A stretch of 64,000 nt of DNA from an uncultured Christensenella sp. (GTDB taxonomy: Bacteria > Bacillota > Clostridia > Christensenellales > Borkfalkiaceae), in the NCBI GenBank assembly GCA_910585705.1, contig CAJUER010000001.1, positions 619,384-683,383 of the forward strand, read 5' to 3'. Positions 43,015-52,255 of the stretch are shown here, one piece after another; the first letter of the stretch is position 1, and each line of letters opens with the position of its first letter. The notes beneath the pieces are model-generated. The model worked only from the letters and a program-made list of their open reading frames with translations, ran no database searches and had not been told where the DNA came from. Made by a program: the position numbers and the translations under genes.

Positions 43015-43370
43015 GGAAAAAGCATCCTCACGCCGGCGATAAACATCAAGGCGATAAAAATATAATTTATGAGCGTTTTGGGACATCTATCCAAAAACAG
43101 CGCACCCGCAAGTCCGCCGGCAACCGAACCTATGGCTGCCGGTATTATTACGTCCCACTGCGCAAATCCGTTTATTATATAGACGATTGCGCTCGCCGCA
43201 CACACGGGAGCGATTATGAAAATTGCCGTTGCGTGCGCCTGCTTATCCTCGTAGCCCAACATTCCCTTTAAAAGAGGCACGGCTATCATTCCGCCTCCGC
43301 CGCCGAACAGTCCGTTCACCGCGCCGGTGAGCACGCCCGCCGAAGTTCGTTTGAAAAATTTATTACTCAT
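43011..43370 (-). CDS. TauE/SafE permease half, first gene
   Basis: A 119-residue membrane protein with about four helices. Its glycine-rich GGGGGMIAVPLLKGMLGYE motif, split as GGGGGMIAVPLL and KGMLGYE, and KQAHATA are those of the TauE/SafE half-repeat. It is translationally coupled to the second half by a GTGA overlap. Upstream lies a divergent promoter region shared with the 1396-residue surface protein. Confidence 0.87.
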   Translation of the reverse strand: MSNKFFKRTSAGVLTGAVNGLFGGGGGMIAVPLLKGMLGYEDKQAHATAIFIIAPVCAASAIVYIINGFAQWDVIIPAAIGSVAGGLAGALFLDRCPKTLINYIFIALMFIAGVRMLFP

Positions 43371-43449
43371 AATTTTACTCTTTGTATAAACAGTTTTTGC
43401 AATAACGTTAAAAATAATAAAAAATTTTGGTTATTGCGGCGATAATCGC

Positions 43450-43478
43450 TTGATTTGCAAAGCCGATTATATTAAAAT
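43450..43478 (+). promoter_or_regulatory. Promoter of the 1396-residue surface protein
   Basis: TTGATT (43450-43455), 17-bp spacer, TAAAAT (43473-43478); an AAGGA site follows before the ATG at 43517. Confidence 0.6.
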
Positions 43479-43516
43479 ATAAGAGTACGATTATTTATAT
43501 TAAGGATATACGAATT

Positions 43517-46500
43517 ATGGCAAATCATTACTCGAAAAAGCGCGGTTTCAAATACGTTATGCTCGCGCTTGCCTGCACGGCGGCTTTTTCGCTTACGGGC
43601 TCTGCCGTCGCATGTAAAAAAACGGAGGACAGCGGAAACGACGAAGAAGATAAAAAGACTTCCGTCGTGGACGAGCAGTTGCTGAAAAACGGCAACTTCG
43701 AGATTTACGAAGTTCCGGACGACGCTGTTCACCTTATCAAAACGCCCACAAGCTGGACAAAGGGCGGCTCTTCCTCCTACACCATGTCCGGAATTATCGG
43801 TACGTCGGACAAGGCATGGAGCGCGATTACCGACGCGGAAATTTCGGGCAAACTGGACGCAAACAACGACCTTGACCCCAAAGACAGCGACTATAAAGAT
43901 TTGTACGTCGACTATAACGGCATGAAGTCAAGCGACCTGCTTTACAAGGACGTTTATAAAGCACTCAATAAAGAGGACGACGAAACCGAAGAACAGGAAA
44001 AGGCGCGCAAGGAATTTATCGAAAACCCCAAAACGCACTATAACGTTCACACAAAGGACGGTCTGCTTTACGGCTACGTCGGCGACGAAGAGGTTCGCGT
44101 TTACGAAAACGAGGACGGCGATTACTTCCTTGACGAAAAGTTCGAGGAGCCTATTTCGCACGTGCTTATGGTTCACAACTATGCAACGGCGCACAACGGA
44201 ATTTCTCAGAACTATTCCTCCGTCAGCATAGATTTGCCCGCGAACACCTCCGCAGAGATTTCGCTTTGGGTTAAAACCGCATACCTCAAACATTCGCAGG
44301 GCGTTACCGTAGAACAGGATCGCGGTGCAAACATTACCGTAACTCATAACGCGGGCAGCACCACTCTCGACGATTTTGCCATAACAAGCATAAACACAGA
44401 AAAATTGACGGGCGAAAACGGCTCAGTCAGCGAAGAATATAAAAACAGACACAACGGCTGGGTTGAGTACACTGTTTATGTAAACGCATGCGACTTTGCC
44501 GCAAGCACCGTAACCTTAAAGCTCGGACTCGGCGAGACGGATTATCTGACCGAAGGCTATGCTTTCTTCGACGACGTAAAAGTAACTAAGTACGCAAGCC
44601 TTGACGACAGCACTTATCCCGAAAACAAAACGGCGATAGAAAACGGAAACGCAAGCTGTTCGCTTCTCAGCGACGCGACTGAAAAGAAGTTCGTCGCGGA
44701 TGTATATGAAAGAAACGGCGGCGCGGCTGAAGGCGGCGTTACCGAAAAGCGTTCTTCCGAAAACTTCCATTATTTAATCGACCTTGCTTCCGAAAGCAAT
44801 TACAAGCCTTACACGTTCGGCAGCGCAACCGCAAAAATAACGGTAGACGAAGACAATTACGCTTCCGTTAAAAATTACAGCGGTAAAAAGCTTGGCTTTG
44901 TTTCGGTGCAAAACGCCGGCTCCGACGTTAAAACGCCGAAAGATTTCCCCGAGCTCGATACCTCTAAGGACCTGCTCGCTTACGTCAAAGCAGGGCACAC
45001 GTTTACCCAAAACGAAACGGTATTCAGTGCGGTATTAAACGAAGCGCTGAAAGGCGCGGACAGCCTGCCCAAGCTTGACAAAAACACCGACAGTAATATG
45101 CTTGTTATCGCTTCTTACTTCGGCGCGGCTTACACTACCTCCTTCAACCTTTCAGTTGACGGCAAGGGCCATAAAATCGTTTCCTTCTGGGTAAAAACTT
45201 ATGATATGAAAGGCGGTTCTGCGGCAACGGTTAAAATTTCCGACGCGGACGATAAAGACGTGAATGCAGGAGTCACGGTAGATTCCACAGGCGTTAAAAC
45301 CGACATAGACGACGACAACAAGGATATTTACAACGGTTGGGTGCAGTGCTTCTTCTTTGTCAAGAACGAGTCGGTCACCACTAAAAACCTTACGGTAGAT
45401 TTCAGCTTCGGCAATACTACGATAAAGGATACGACCGTAAACAACTATAAATCGGGTTGGGCGGCGCTTGCGAACGTGCAGACGCTCGACGTGGACGAAG
45501 ACGTTTTCGCATACACGGGAAGCGGCGATTATAACGCGACGATTACCCTCAAAGAGGACGAAGAAAAGAAAACCGGAGTATTTGACGAAATTTACGGCAG
45601 TCAGACCAACGAAATAAAGGATTCTATTGTCAACCCCGCCAACTATCAGGGCGTGAACGGCGGAAGTTCGTCAATAGTAAACAACGGCACAATCTCCCTC
45701 CCCTTCGACGATATTAACAAAAACAAAAACGCAGGACTTATCAATAAGGAATATTTCAAGAACTATTCCGAAAACAAGACCGAAAACGGCTGGTACGATA
45801 AGCTGCTCAACGCATTCAACAAGAGCGGCGTTGACGCGGCGGACGCATGGAACGGAATTTTCGGTTCGGCTTCGCAACAGCCCCTTATCATTGTAAACTC
45901 GCTCAGACAGGAGTATTTGCGCGAGAAAGGAGCAACAGCAGACAACTACGAGTCGTATTACTTCAAAAACGACGACGGAGTGTTCGTAGCGGCTCGCGGA
46001 ACGGGCTTTGACGAAGAACGCGAATACTACTCGCTCAAAGACGTAATGAACTACGGTTTTGTTGGTTCGACCAAGACAATTTCCGCAGACGGATATTCGA
46101 CCGTCAGCGTTAAAGTAAAAGTCAGCAGCGGCGCGGTTGCTTATGTTTATCTCGTAAATACCGCTTCGGGTAAAGAAGTGCTTAAATTTTCCGCACCCAA
46201 TTACACCTTCCGCTACGATGAAGACGGCAACGTGCTTAAAGCCGAGCCCAAAAAGAACGCTTCGATTTCCGAACAGCGTGCTAACATACTCTACTCTCTG
46301 CTCGACAACGGATTGTACGCAGACGAGAACGGCAAACTGTTTGCGAATATCTGGAACTACACGAAGGTTTACAAAAACGAAGCGCTTACCTATTACAAAG
46401 ACGGCAAAATCGTAAACTTCGAAGACATCAAAGACGGCGAAACCTATTACTCGGACGAGCAATGCACGAAAATTGCCGACCACTATCTTGCCGCAACCGA

Positions 46501-47707
46501 CGGTGCGAAGCTGTACGAATACAAGGACGGCAAGTACTTCTATCTTGTAAAAGGTAACGCTACGGTAGAAGTAAACCCGTTTGACACCGCTTACGCAAAA
46601 TACGATTACACCGGCATAGAAGAAGAATACTTCGTAAAGATTGACGGAAACGACGCGGAAGTTGCAAACAAATGGATAACCGTAAACTTTGTAATTAACG
46701 CAGGCAGCGACGCGAAGAATTACCGCCTCGAGCTTTGGAGCGGCGCAAGGGACAGCCTTGACTCGGGCGAGTGCAAGGAAGGCAGTGCGGTGCTGTTCGA
46801 TTACAGCTACACTTCCGTTTCAGACAATAAGCTTATGAGCTGGTACGAGAGTGAAATTATCGACGCTTATAAACAGTTGTTGATAGAAAAGAACCTGCTT
46901 GACGAAAACGCGGCACCCACCTCCACCGAGAACATCAAGTATTATGCCGAACTTCTTAAAGGCAAAATTACGGAAGCAGATTTGGCGAAGTATGAAATTC
47001 TGAAAAATTATACCGCGCACTACTACACGTTCAGCCTTTACGATTCCGCGAACTTCCACCCCTTCAACAAGGACGCGGCGGACGAAAACCAGACGGGTTA
47101 CGATTACAACGCAAACGACTATTCGGAAACGCTGGCTTACCTTTCCGTGAAAGATAACGACACCTATACCGTGTTTACCGATTATTCGGCAATCGACAAG
47201 TCTTTCTCGCTCGGAACGGATAGCGATGACGGCGACTCCGACGAAGATGAAGACAACGGCGACAGCACTACCGTATGGCTGCTCGTTTCCTCGATACTCC
47301 TCGTTGTTGCGCTTCTCTTCACGATAATTTCTCTTATGGTAAGAGATATGCTCAGAAAGTCGCGTCGCAACAAGGCGGCAGGCAACAACACCTACAACAG
47401 GACCAACCGCAACCGCTATATCAAAAAGCTCAACGTAAAAAAAGAAGCAGACGCTAATAGCGAAGGCGTTGCAAAAGAAGCGACCGAAGCCGAAAAAGAA
47501 ACAGCGGAAAAATCAGCTGAACCCGAAACGATTGAAACTGCGGAATCCGAAACCGAAGAGGCGACCGTTGAAGGCAATGAAGAAAGCTTTGAAACTGCTG
47601 AACCCGAACAGAAAGCCGAAGAGACGACTGTTCAAGACAGCAAGGCAAACGCCGAAGCAGTTGAATCCGAACAGGAAGCTCAGGAAGAAAAGCACGACGA
47701 AGAATAA
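43517..47707 (+). CDS. Very large doubly anchored surface protein (lipobox plus C-terminal membrane segment)
   Basis: A 1396-residue protein of unknown function. The N-terminus has a lipoprotein-type signal ending AVAC (Cys33). The extracellular body is acidic and contains at least three jelly-roll-like segments with similar strands (NGWVEYTVYVNA, NGWVQCFFFVKN, NKWITVNFVINA), suggesting carbohydrate-binding repeats. An acidic stretch (SDDGDSDEDEDNGDS) precedes a membrane helix at 1252-1275, then a basic stop-transfer and a 90-residue Glu/Ala-rich tail predicted cytoplasmic. Being both lipidated and membrane-spanning is unusual. A terminator follows. No enzyme motif was seen. Confidence 0.8.
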   Translation: MANHYSKKRGFKYVMLALACTAAFSLTGSAVACKKTEDSGNDEEDKKTSVVDEQLLKNGNFEIYEVPDDAVHLIKTPTSWTKGGSSSYTMSGIIGTSDKAWSAITDAEISGKLDANNDLDPKDSDYKDLYVDYNGMKSSDLLYKDVYKALNKEDDETEEQEKARKEFIENPKTHYNVHTKDGLLYGYVGDEEVRVYENEDGDYFLDEKFEEPISHVLMVHNYATAHNGISQNYSSVSIDLPANTSAEISLWVKTAYLKHSQGVTVEQDRGANITVTHNAGSTTLDDFAITSINTEKLTGENGSVSEEYKNRHNGWVEYTVYVNACDFAASTVTLKLGLGETDYLTEGYAFFDDVKVTKYASLDDSTYPENKTAIENGNASCSLLSDATEKKFVADVYERNGGAAEGGVTEKRSSENFHYLIDLASESNYKPYTFGSATAKITVDEDNYASVKNYSGKKLGFVSVQNAGSDVKTPKDFPELDTSKDLLAYVKAGHTFTQNETVFSAVLNEALKGADSLPKLDKNTDSNMLVIASYFGAAYTTSFNLSVDGKGHKIVSFWVKTYDMKGGSAATVKISDADDKDVNAGVTVDSTGVKTDIDDDNKDIYNGWVQCFFFVKNESVTTKNLTVDFSFGNTTIKDTTVNNYKSGWAALANVQTLDVDEDVFAYTGSGDYNATITLKEDEEKKTGVFDEIYGSQTNEIKDSIVNPANYQGVNGGSSSIVNNGTISLPFDDINKNKNAGLINKEYFKNYSENKTENGWYDKLLNAFNKSGVDAADAWNGIFGSASQQPLIIVNSLRQEYLREKGATADNYESYYFKNDDGVFVAARGTGFDEEREYYSLKDVMNYGFVGSTKTISADGYSTVSVKVKVSSGAVAYVYLVNTASGKEVLKFSAPNYTFRYDEDGNVLKAEPKKNASISEQRANILYSLLDNGLYADENGKLFANIWNYTKVYKNEALTYYKDGKIVNFEDIKDGETYYSDEQCTKIADHYLAATDGAKLYEYKDGKYFYLVKGNATVEVNPFDTAYAKYDYTGIEEEYFVKIDGNDAEVANKWITVNFVINAGSDAKNYRLELWSGARDSLDSGECKEGSAVLFDYSYTSVSDNKLMSWYESEIIDAYKQLLIEKNLLDENAAPTSTENIKYYAELLKGKITEADLAKYEILKNYTAHYYTFSLYDSANFHPFNKDAADENQTGYDYNANDYSETLAYLSVKDNDTYTVFTDYSAIDKSFSLGTDSDDGDSDEDEDNGDSTTVWLLVSSILLVVALLFTIISLMVRDMLRKSRRNKAAGNNTYNRTNRNRYIKKLNVKKEADANSEGVAKEATEAEKETAEKSAEPETIETAESETEEATVEGNEESFETAEPEQKAEETTVQDSKANAEAVESEQEAQEEKHDEE

Positions 47708-47720
47708 TCAGACACAATAA

Positions 47721-47755
47721 AAAGCGCCGTCCGCGAAATGCGGACGGCGCTTTGT
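47721..47755. terminator. Bidirectional terminator between the surface protein and the rRNA methyltransferase
   Basis: A 14-bp perfect stem (47721-47734 with 47740-47753), followed by TTTGTTTAT on the plus strand and TTTTTATTG on the minus strand. Confidence 0.88.
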
Positions 47756-47763
47756 TTATAAAA

Positions 47764-49038
47764 CTAAATTCTAAGACCTTTCGGAAGATGATTTTTCGCA
47801 ACCCCTCCCACCGCTTTGCACCAGCCGAGTGCAAAGCCGTTATGCGTTACCAATCTCCAGCCTTTTTCGTTTTCGGCACACCCGAAAGTCAAACCTTTCA
47901 GGTATTGCACCGCTGTGGCTTCGTCAACCTCGATACAGCAAGCCTGCGTATTATTAAGGCACATTGCAAGCGAATGACTCGGTTCGAAACGGTTTGATGT
48001 AAATTCGCCGAGCCTGACTCCGCACCGCATAATTTGAAGGGTTGTTCGCGGCATGCCGTCGGGAAGGCTGTACAACGTTTGCCCGACCGAGTGAACATTT
48101 TCAAACGGCGTTTTAAGATTTTCTTCCGCCCATTGAGAGTATGCCGCAAGCTGTTTTTTATCTTTTACGCACGGCGTAAGCAAAGGCTTTTCGCCGCGCC
48201 CTCCGTCATTTTTTTGCAGTACGGCAAAATAGTGTCCTTCGCCGCGAACAATATGCGGCAAAAGTTTATCTTGTTTAACCAAAGTAAATTCTTTGTGGGT
48301 TTTCAAAAAGTTTTCGATTTGCCTTTCGTCCTCTTCGCGCGAGAACGTGCAGGTGGAATAGACGAGTCTGCCGCCGACGGCAAGCGTTTTTGCGGCGCAG
48401 TCCAGAATACGGTTCTGCCTTTCGGCGCACATTTTAACGTTTTCCGCACTCCATTCGGGTACGGCGTTCTTTTCTTTTTTGAACATTCCCTCGCCCGAAC
48501 ACGGCGCGTCGACAAGTACATTATCAAAGTACTCGGAAAAATTTTGCGCGATTTCTTCGGGCTTGCCGCAGGTTACTACTGCGTTTTTAACGCCTAACCG
48601 TTCGACGTTGCCGCTTAAAATTTTACTGCGCGGATAATCGATTTCGTTACTGAAAAGTATTCCGTCTCCGCACAGATACTGCGCAATTTGAGTTGACTTT
48701 CCGCCTGGCGCGGCGCACATATCCAGAACTCTTTCTCCCGCAGAAAGTTCAAGCTCGGGCACGACCGACATTGCCGAAGGCTCCTGAACGTAGTAAAGCC
48801 CTGCGGCGTGAAAAACCGTTTTGCCGAGCCCCTCTTGCTCAACGTAAAAACCGCTTTTTTCCCACGCGACTGGCTGTAATGAAAAAGGCGATAATTTTTT
48901 GAAATCTTCTACGCTTATTTTGAGAGTGTTTACGCGGATAGCCCTTGCCGCAGGCCGCTCGTAGCTTTTTAAAAACCCGTCGAAATCAGCGCACTCGGAT
49001 TTCATTCTTTCAATAAAATCCGCAGGAAGCTCAATCAT
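47764..49038 (-). CDS. RsmF/NOL1-NOP2-Sun family rRNA m5C methyltransferase
   Basis: A 424-residue SAM enzyme that methylates C5 of cytidine in rRNA or tRNA. The catalytic core has DMCAAPGGKSTQ, DAPCSGEG (conserved Cys) and YSTCTFS (catalytic Cys). The C-terminal third (about 300-424) has RLGEF, QYLKGLTF and LGWCK, a PUA-like RsmF C-terminus. Firmicutes YtbD/RsmF-type proteins have this layout. The start overlaps the exonuclease gene by eight bases. Confidence 0.92.
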   Translation of the reverse strand: MIELPADFIERMKSECADFDGFLKSYERPAARAIRVNTLKISVEDFKKLSPFSLQPVAWEKSGFYVEQEGLGKTVFHAAGLYYVQEPSAMSVVPELELSAGERVLDMCAAPGGKSTQIAQYLCGDGILFSNEIDYPRSKILSGNVERLGVKNAVVTCGKPEEIAQNFSEYFDNVLVDAPCSGEGMFKKEKNAVPEWSAENVKMCAERQNRILDCAAKTLAVGGRLVYSTCTFSREEDERQIENFLKTHKEFTLVKQDKLLPHIVRGEGHYFAVLQKNDGGRGEKPLLTPCVKDKKQLAAYSQWAEENLKTPFENVHSVGQTLYSLPDGMPRTTLQIMRCGVRLGEFTSNRFEPSHSLAMCLNNTQACCIEVDEATAVQYLKGLTFGCAENEKGWRLVTHNGFALGWCKAVGGVAKNHLPKGLRI

Positions 49039-49984
49039 TCAGCATCGCCTCCAACTGCGAAATATCTAATACTTTAAGGTTTTCCATTTTCTTCGCGCTC
49101 TGCGTTCTGGGCGAACTATCGTTATCCGAATATACATAAAAATTGCTTTTGGTTATGTGTTGCGAATACCTGCCGCCACGCGCATAAATTTTATCAACCA
49201 AAGTTTCTGACATACTTAAATTGTTTTCTATGCTTTTGGAAAAGGTGAAAACCTTGCCGTCATACTTTTCGCCGCGCTTTATACGTTTCCTTGAAACATA
49301 ATTGAAAAATTCCGTGCGCACCTTTGCGCGCTCCCGCTTTTCTTCGCGTACCTTTGCGTTATGGCTTCTCATTCCTCCGGAAGCAGGCGCGTATATGCAG
49401 TAATTCTTTATTCTGCCGTTGTAAACGTTTAAAAGTTTTATAAGCTCTCGATAGCTGCAATTCTTGGCTTTGCACATTGCTTCGACTATGCGCATAGTTG
49501 CGTAAGCGTCGTCCGCCGCGCGGTGCGGAACAAATTCCACACCCAGCTCGCGGGCAATTTGCTCTAACCCGAACTGGTGCGAAAAATCGTTTACATAAGT
49601 CATATAAAGCAGCTGGCTGTCGGAAAATTTGAAGTTGAACGACGGCAGACGGAAACGCTTTGTTTCGAGATTTAGATACTTTACGTCGTTCATTGTGGAG
49701 TGTCCCAAAACCACATTTTCGCCGTTTTCCAAAAGCTCCTTTATATAGGGATAAACGTTCGGGAAAGTGGGTTGTTTTTTAAACTCATCGTATTCGTAAG
49801 GCAGAACCAAGCCCTTATCGCCCTTTCTGTCGGTAAGGCGGAACTCGCCGCGCGGATTTACGAGGATATCTTCTTTCTTCAGTATATTGAATTTTTCGTC
49901 GCAGACGACGTAGCCGAAAGCGCAGATTTTCGCAACCGTCTTTCTGACTACTGCACACTCGATATCAAAAAACACTAAATTCAT
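49031..49984 (-). CDS. DEDD-family 3'-5' exonuclease with C-terminal BRCT-like region
   Basis: A 317-residue protein. The DnaQ-type exonuclease core has FFDIECA (DE), LGHSTMNDVKYL (D) and HRAADDAYAT (HxAxxDA). The last 75 residues (YDGKVFTFSKSIENN to LEAMLND) look like a BRCT domain. Such exonuclease-BRCT proteins are common in Firmicutes and probably trim DNA or RNA in repair; no specific substrate can be read. It overlaps the methyltransferase gene by eight bases. Confidence 0.85.
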   Translation of the reverse strand: MNLVFFDIECAVVRKTVAKICAFGYVVCDEKFNILKKEDILVNPRGEFRLTDRKGDKGLVLPYEYDEFKKQPTFPNVYPYIKELLENGENVVLGHSTMNDVKYLNLETKRFRLPSFNFKFSDSQLLYMTYVNDFSHQFGLEQIARELGVEFVPHRAADDAYATMRIVEAMCKAKNCSYRELIKLLNVYNGRIKNYCIYAPASGGMRSHNAKVREEKRERAKVRTEFFNYVSRKRIKRGEKYDGKVFTFSKSIENNLSMSETLVDKIYARGGRYSQHITKSNFYVYSDNDSSPRTQSAKKMENLKVLDISQLEAMLND

Positions 49985-50040
49985 TTCTTATAAAGTATAC
50001 CATACGCGCAATAAAATATCAAACGTAAAGTGAACAGTCC

Positions 50041-50069
50041 TTGACAAATATAATTATTTATTATATAAT
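50041..50069 (+). promoter_or_regulatory. Perfect vegetative promoter of a probably leaderless gene
   Basis: TTGACA (50041-50046), 17-bp spacer, TATAAT (50064-50069). The next ATG (50077) is eight bases after the end of the -10, at the expected transcription start. Confidence 0.85.
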
Positions 50070-50076
50070 TCCTGTT

Positions 50077-50805
50077 ATGAAGAAATTGTTGACTATTGTC
50101 ATTTGCGGCCGCCCCGAAGACGAGCGCACAGCTTCTTCTTATGATGAAGTTGAACTGATATACACCGAGAATAACGAGGCGGGTCTTGCCGAATACATAA
50201 AACAGGCGAAAGGAAAATATTTATTCATTGCGCCGCGCTACTTTGAGCTGAACGACGTAAAGTTGTTTATAAAAGTACTGAACGAATGCGACGACGAGAT
50301 TGTAAGCTTCGCGCAAGGCGCTGCGGCAAAAACTACGCTTTTCAAAGGACTGAATTTCAAGGAAAACGACTGCGCTTTCCTTTACAATATATTTGCGGGC
50401 TTTTCCGCAAAAAGCGCTAACAAGTACCTTTATGCGCCCGTCAAATATAACGGCGAGAACGAGCAGTTCGACGACGGACTGAAAGACGCAATTTTGATTG
50501 CAGGAGCGGAATTCAAAAAAGTTAAAGCCAAACTTTCAAAAGACGTTTATACCTACGTTTCCGATTTGCTTATAAAAAAACTGACAGAGTTTTACGTCCG
50601 CGCGTTGCTTGCGATACGCGAAGGCAATTACGACAAAGAAGCATTAAAACAGTTTGACGCAAAACTGAAAGGCGAAATAGTTTTGTACCTTGCTTTGGAA
50701 AAACGTTTCCCTGCGGCTAAGTTGCAAAAAATCAGGGAAAAAGGTTTTAAAATTTCCGCATTCACCGCAAAAAAACTTAAAAAGACTTTGAAAAAGGACG
50801 CTTGA
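50077..50805 (+). CDS. Hypothetical protein, probably translated from a leaderless mRNA
   Basis: A 242-residue soluble protein of unknown function. The N-terminus (MKKLLTIVICGRPEDE) is a beta-strand/loop like that of glycosyltransferase A folds, and the C-terminal half is Lys-rich and helical with KKLKKTLKKDA at the end. No catalytic motif was recognised. The ATG at 50077 is chosen: a TTG 12 codons earlier is part of the promoter's -35 element. The chosen ATG coincides with the predicted transcription start and has no Shine-Dalgarno sequence. Its stop codon lies inside the terminator stem. Confidence 0.7.
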   Translation: MKKLLTIVICGRPEDERTASSYDEVELIYTENNEAGLAEYIKQAKGKYLFIAPRYFELNDVKLFIKVLNECDDEIVSFAQGAAAKTTLFKGLNFKENDCAFLYNIFAGFSAKSANKYLYAPVKYNGENEQFDDGLKDAILIAGAEFKKVKAKLSKDVYTYVSDLLIKKLTEFYVRALLAIREGNYDKEALKQFDAKLKGEIVLYLALEKRFPAAKLQKIREKGFKISAFTAKKLKKTLKKDA

Positions 50806-50821
50806 AACAAGCGTCCTTTAA
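50795..50821. terminator. Bidirectional terminator between the hypothetical gene and serS
   Basis: Stem AGGACGCTTG/CAAGCGTCCT, followed by TTAATTTTA on the plus strand and TTTTTCAAAG on the minus strand; it includes the stop codon of the plus-strand gene. Confidence 0.75.
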
Positions 50822-50823
50822 TT

Positions 50824-52116
50824 TTACTTTTTGGGAACTATTTTGTCCTTATTCCCCATATACGGTCTTAATACTTCGGGAATTGTCACGCTTCCGTCGG
50901 CTTGCAGATGGTTTTCGAGGAATGCAATAAGCATTCTGGGCGGAGCAACAACGGTGTTGTTCAAAGTATGCACAAATTCGTTTTTGCCCGTCTTCGTATT
51001 CTTGTATTTTATGCCGAGCCGCCTTGCCTGCGCGTCAGTAAGGTTCGAGCAGCTGCCCACTTCGAAATATTTTTTCTGTCTGGGGCTCCACGCTTCCACG
51101 TCGCAGCTCTTATATTTCAAATCCGCCAAATCGCCCGAACAGCATATAAGCTGTCTTACGGGTATTTTCAAAGAAACAAACAGCTCAACCGTATAATTCC
51201 AAAGCTTTTCATACCATTCGTCGCTTTCTTCGGGCTTGCAAAGAACAATCATTTCCTGCTTTTCGAACTGGTGGATACGGTAAATTCCGCGCTCCTCCAA
51301 ACCGTGCGCGCCCTTCTCTTTCCTGAAACAGGGCGAATAGGAAGTAAGCGTTTGCGGCAGGGAGCTTTCGGGCAGAACTTCGCCCATAAACCTGCCTATC
51401 ATAGAATGCTCCGACGTGCCGATAAGGTACAAATCCTCGCCCTCGATTTTGTACATCATTCCTTCCATTTCTTCGAAGCTCATAACGCCGGAAACAACGT
51501 TGCTTCTTATCATAAACGGCGGAATACAGTATGTGAAACCTTTATCTATCATAAAGTCGCGCGCGTAAGTGAGAATTGCAGAGTGCAGTCTTGCCACGTC
51601 GCCGATAAGATAATAAAAGCCGTTGCCGCTTGTTCTTCTTGCAGCTTCCAAATCTATACCGCCGAGACTTTCAAGAATATCGAGGTGATATGGAACGTCA
51701 AAAGGCTTTTCGGGATTGCCGAGAAAAGTTTTAGCTTCGACGTTGCGGCTGTCGTCCTCTCCTATGGGAACGTCGTCCGCGATTATGTTAGGAATAGCCA
51801 TCATATTGCTTTTCAGCTTTTTATCTATTTCCTCGCTTTCCGCCTCGATTGCCGCAATGCGTTCGTTGTTGTCTTTGGAAAGCTGTTTGGCTTTTTCGGC
51901 TTCGTCCTTTTTGCCCTCGCGCATTAACGTGCCTATGCTTTTTGCAAGCGTGTTGCGCTGGGCGCGGAGAGCGTCTCCCTCAGACTGAAGCTCGCGCTTC
52001 TTTTTATCGAGTTCGAGCACTTCGTCCACGAGATGAAGCTTTTTATCCTGAAACTTCTTTTTTATATTGCTTTTAACTAATTCCGGATTTTCCCTTATAA
52101 GGTTAATATCGAGCAT
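50824..52116 (-). CDS. serS: Seryl-tRNA synthetase
   Basis: A class II synthetase of 430 residues with an N-terminal tRNA-binding coiled coil (about 30-105). Motif 2 lies in SPCFRKEKGAHGLEERGIYR and motif 3 in NTVVAPPRMLIAFLENH. The ATG at 52116 (MLDINLIREN) is chosen over 52158 because all SerRS begin there and GGAGG lies 12 bases upstream. A consensus promoter precedes it and no T-box was found, although serS is T-box regulated in many Firmicutes. Confidence 0.97.
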   Translation of the reverse strand: MLDINLIRENPELVKSNIKKKFQDKKLHLVDEVLELDKKKRELQSEGDALRAQRNTLAKSIGTLMREGKKDEAEKAKQLSKDNNERIAAIEAESEEIDKKLKSNMMAIPNIIADDVPIGEDDSRNVEAKTFLGNPEKPFDVPYHLDILESLGGIDLEAARRTSGNGFYYLIGDVARLHSAILTYARDFMIDKGFTYCIPPFMIRSNVVSGVMSFEEMEGMMYKIEGEDLYLIGTSEHSMIGRFMGEVLPESSLPQTLTSYSPCFRKEKGAHGLEERGIYRIHQFEKQEMIVLCKPEESDEWYEKLWNYTVELFVSLKIPVRQLICCSGDLADLKYKSCDVEAWSPRQKKYFEVGSCSNLTDAQARRLGIKYKNTKTGKNEFVHTLNNTVVAPPRMLIAFLENHLQADGSVTIPEVLRPYMGNKDKIVPKK

Positions 52117-52146
52117 TTTACAGTTTTTCCTCCGATAAACAAGACA

Positions 52147-52175
52147 ATTATACTTCAAATATAACTTAATTGCAA
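52147..52175 (-). promoter_or_regulatory. Promoter of serS
   Basis: TTGCAA (52175-52170), 17-bp spacer, TATAAT (52152-52147) on the minus strand; the leader is about 24 bases, too short for a T-box. Confidence 0.75.
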
Positions 52176-52194
52176 TTAAATCACCGTTAATATC

Positions 52195-52223
52195 TTGAAA
52201 AAAAAATTGCGATATGCTATAAT
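52195..52223 (+). promoter_or_regulatory. Promoter of the P-type ATPase gene
   Basis: TTGAAA (52195-52200), 17-bp spacer, TATAAT (52218-52223) with an extended TGC before the -10. Confidence 0.75.
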
Positions 52224-52255
52224 CAAATACGTAGTAATTTTATATACGGTAGAAT

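Noticed and set aside
43015..43086. Longer N-terminus for the second TauE half.
   Set aside because: It is the out-of-frame shadow of the first half; GTG at 43014 overlaps the upstream stop and gives the correct family start.
45671..46483. 270-codon minus-strand ORF inside the surface protein gene.
   Set aside because: No family features, rich in Val/Phe as expected for the antisense of an Asn/Lys/Glu-rich frame, no ribosome-binding site.
47454..47834. Minus-strand ORFs of 60-126 codons opposite the Glu-rich tail of the surface protein.
   Set aside because: They mirror the low-complexity coding strand (Phe/Leu/Arg-rich) and one crosses the terminator; shadows.
50041..50077. TTG start giving a 254-residue version of the hypothetical protein.
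   Set aside because: The TTG is the first half of a perfect -35 hexamer and the extra residues are encoded by the promoter.
52116..52255. T-box leader for serS (also checked for tyrS and aspS).
   Set aside because: The leaders are only about 20-25 bases and no T-box sequence (GGGTGGNACCRCG-like) was found.
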